In this document: positions 61,689 to 64,000 of the stretch, piece after piece
Position numbering within the stretch: the stretch's first letter is position 1
How the letters are laid out: the number at the start of each line of letters is the position of its first letter
Assembly (NCBI GenBank): GCA_916700875.1
Contig: CAKAKS010000067.1
Span: 10,753,591-10,817,590, forward strand
DNA from: Sebastes aleutianus
Taxonomy: Eukaryota; Chordata; Actinopteri; Perciformes; Sebastidae
Direction: 5' to 3'
Length of the DNA stretch: 64,000 bases
Translations under genes and position numbers: made by a program
Notes under the pieces: generated by a model
Told to the model about the DNA's origin: nothing
What the model saw: the letters and a program-made list of their open reading frames with translations, nothing else
Databases searched by the model: none

Positions 61689-62405
61689 AGGGTTGTCAAA
61701 GTTGACGCGATAATAACGCGTTAACGCAAATTTGTTTTAACGCCACTAATTTCTTTAACGCATTAACGCAATCGATCTTTTGGAGGTTGTAGTGGTCTCA
61801 GTTTTAAAGCTAGAGTGAAGGTCCTGTCACCATATGAAACTAGAAAACCTAAGGAATCCATTGGTACCAACCATGTCATACTAGCTTGTTGCGAAGAGGT
61901 TAAATAATGCTCCAAACTTGCACTAAATCTTGGCGAGGAAAATCTGGCATGGCCATTTTCAAAGGGGTCCCTTGACCTCTGACCTCAAGATATGTGAATG
62001 AAAATGGGTTCTATGAGTCGAGTCTCCCCTTTACAGACATGCCCACTTTATGATAATCACATGCAGTTTGGGGCAAGTCATAGTCAAGTCAGCACACTGA
62101 CACACTGACAGCTGTTGTTGCCTGTTGGGCTTTAGTTGTTTATGATTTAAGCATATTTCTTTAATGCTAAATGCGGTACCTGTGAGGGTTTCTGGACAAT
62201 ATTTGTCATTGTTTTGTGTTTTTAATTGATTTCCAATAATACATATATACATACAGTATGTGCATAAAGCAGCATACAGTATATGCCCACTCCCATGTTG
62301 ATAAGAGTAATAATGCTTGACAAATCTTCCTTTAAGTTACATTTTGAACAGATAAAAAATTTGCAATTAATCGTAATTAAATATTTTAATCGACTGACAG
62401 CCCTA
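61689..62405. mobile_element. hAT-like non-autonomous element, copy 3
   Basis: The termini are TAGGGTTGTCAAAGTTGACG and GACTGACAGCCCTA. The flanks AAATAAAG and AAAGAGAG match at 6 of 8 positions. It is co-linear with copy 2 (35726-36463) over its length. Confidence 0.85.
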
Positions 62406-63898
62406 AAAGAGAGTCAATGACAGAATATTTTACCTGTTATTTGTCAAGCATAAGTATCCCTCTCAAGCATGAGTATCCCTGATGTTTTGCACATTCAGTG
62501 TGGGTGCTTTAATGAGGATGAGCAGTTCCTGCATCTGTAGATGAGGTCAGTTTAATTTCGCTGAATCCAATTTAACGATCTCCTAATGTGAGTCCATTAT
62601 TGCATTTCCTGAAGAGACAGCATCTCCAATGAAATAACAAGTAAAATTTCCATCTAAAAAAGAGATTTTATGTTTTTCATGGTAAAAGAAAGACCAATGG
62701 TATATTTAATGTATCAAAAACAGACAAAAATCACATAAATTAAGTCAATTTGCCCCTCAGTAGCGCGTCCAAAAACCTTTCAGGGAAGGTTGTACTCACT
62801 GAGACAAGAGAAGATAGCCAGAAAAACTGCAGTCAGAAGTGATTTCTCCAACGTGGGATAGTGACTAGTGACAATGTCGAGAATATTTTTCAGAAGACCA
62901 CGTTGATCTAGTGAGGTCATATCTCATATCAGTGCTCGGTGTGTGTGTGTGTGTTCACGTCCTGCTTTTAGGGAACACAATGGTTACGTTGTTCCAAAGA
63001 GGATTATAAAACAATTCCTATTTCTGAGCCAGGAAACCCAATTGCATCACGGTGCCACAAAAAAAGCTGCGTCATGCAATTCGTAAGATAAGTTGCTCCT
63101 TGAGTTTTTATGGGCGAACAAAGTGGTTTTAGTGTGATGCTGGAAGCTGAGAGATACAGTATGTTCTTGCTTTAAAGGACACTAAATTAGACTGTCAAGC
63201 AAATCCCTGCTTCTATTCCTTCATTCTTTACTGTCATAAGAGAAAACTTTTCATTTTCTAAATCTAAAGCTTTTAGTCCTTGAGACTATTTCACATGGTC
63301 AGTCACAATCTGCACACAATGTGTTAAAGACCTCAGGATGCTGTAGCAAATTTGTCTGTATGGGGCACATCAAGGGCACCACGCGGGAGTCAGTTGTTAG
63401 AAAAGGCCTGAAATCCAAATGACAATGGCAAAAAGCACTAATGGACAGGATAATGACGGAGGGAGAGTGAGTGTTGCCTTGAGAAGCACAGCTGGGATGG
63501 CTCGCAGAAAGCTGTTGCCATGGCTGAAAATGGGAACAAAATGATTCATTTTGCTCTGTTGGCATGAGATTGAACTTGCCTTAGTGACTAAAGAAAAAGA
63601 GCTCGTGTTAACCTGGTTTTGCTCTTGAATGGTGACAAGGGGGAAGCAGAGATAGATGGGAGGGGAGTTTTATCAGCTCTGCACTGACAGCTCAAAAGGA
63701 CATGTTACTGTGAAAGCAAGGGCATGTTTGTAGTTAGGACCGCCTGAGATGAATAATACGGCAATTCTAAGACCAGATCCATGTGAGCTGAAAAGGAAAC
63801 CACGTCAAGACCCAAAGAAGTGCAAATCTTATCCTCCACTTGGGCAAAGCGATAAATAGTGTCTTTCAAATCATAAAATTAAAAATTTCTCAAGGATG
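62406..63898. other. Spacer without recognised genes
   Basis: No exon or RNA gene was recognised. There is a short (GT)n at 62939-62953. Confidence 0.3.
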
Positions 63899-64000
63899 AC
63901 GGGGCGACTCCTCTGGTTGCAAAAAAGAGATCCGAACATGAACCTACTTCTCACTTGATTCATTACCTCGGTAAACATTGTAAACATGAGTTTATGTTCT
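63899..64000. repeat. Dispersed repeat (family E), cut by the window end
   Basis: GGCGACTCCTCTGGTTGCAA, CTACTTCTCACTTGATTCAT and GGTAAACATTGTAAACATGA repeat the start of the block at 46373-46480. Confidence 0.65.

Noticed and set aside
1..64000. CRISPR arrays, tRNA or rRNA genes, bacterial operons
   Set aside because: Spliced genes and vertebrate repeats throughout. No spaced direct repeats of the CRISPR kind and no cloverleaf with tRNA box A/B motifs was noticed, though a covariance-model search was not possible.

Overview
The window is nuclear DNA of a ray-finned fish, most likely a percomorph teleost. Genes are split into short GT-AG exons. Introns and spacers are AT-rich and hold long (CA)n, (GT)n and (CT)n arrays, non-autonomous DNA transposons and LINE 3' ends typical of teleosts. 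Nothing prokaryotic, viral or CRISPR-like was seen.

Three genes can be read exon by exon, and a fourth is recognised by its coiled-coil segment. (1) 3435-12525, plus: atcay (caytaxin), 11 coding exons, 355 aa, with a BCH/CRAL-TRIO domain. (2) 19160-21079, plus: nmrk2 (nicotinamide riboside kinase 2), 7 coding exons, 201 aa, in the same order next to ATCAY as on human 19p13.3. (3) 29356-34908, plus: a lysyl oxidase of the LOX/LOXL1/LOXL5 subfamily, 7 coding exons, 474 aa, with copper and cofactor residues intact. (4) 53131-56237, minus: a two-coding-exon protein of about 524 aa whose coiled coil resembles PRR16 (Largen) and INSYN1.

The arrangement is the main biological point. From memory of the human map, LOX lies near PRR16 (5q23) and LOXL1 lies near INSYN1 (15q24). 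Here a third LOX-type gene lies near a third PRR16/INSYN1-type gene, beside ATCAY-NMRK2. This looks like another branch of one ancient duplicated block.

The rest is repeat-rich. Intron 1 of atcay carries two TTAA-bounded elements that share one TTAA. Intron 2 carries a 1.3 kb TIR element ending 40 bp before exon 3. Intron 7 carries an L1-like LINE remnant ending about 50 bp before exon 8. The atcay-nmrk2 spacer has a 548 bp Tc1 deletion derivative and a foldback element. The nmrk2-lysyl oxidase spacer has two more copies of the intron 1 foldback family, one lacking its central hairpin. The lysyl oxidase introns hold a TTAA-bounded element and a nested foldback. The 35-53 kb and 57-64 kb stretches are dominated by hAT-like elements, a 395 bp pair of direct copies and other dispersed repeats. 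One possible unassigned minus-strand terminal exon is noted at 49431-49586.

The four genes do not form a pathway. They encode a neuronal adaptor, a muscle NAD-salvage kinase, a collagen/elastin cross-linking enzyme and an uncharacterised proline-rich coiled-coil protein.
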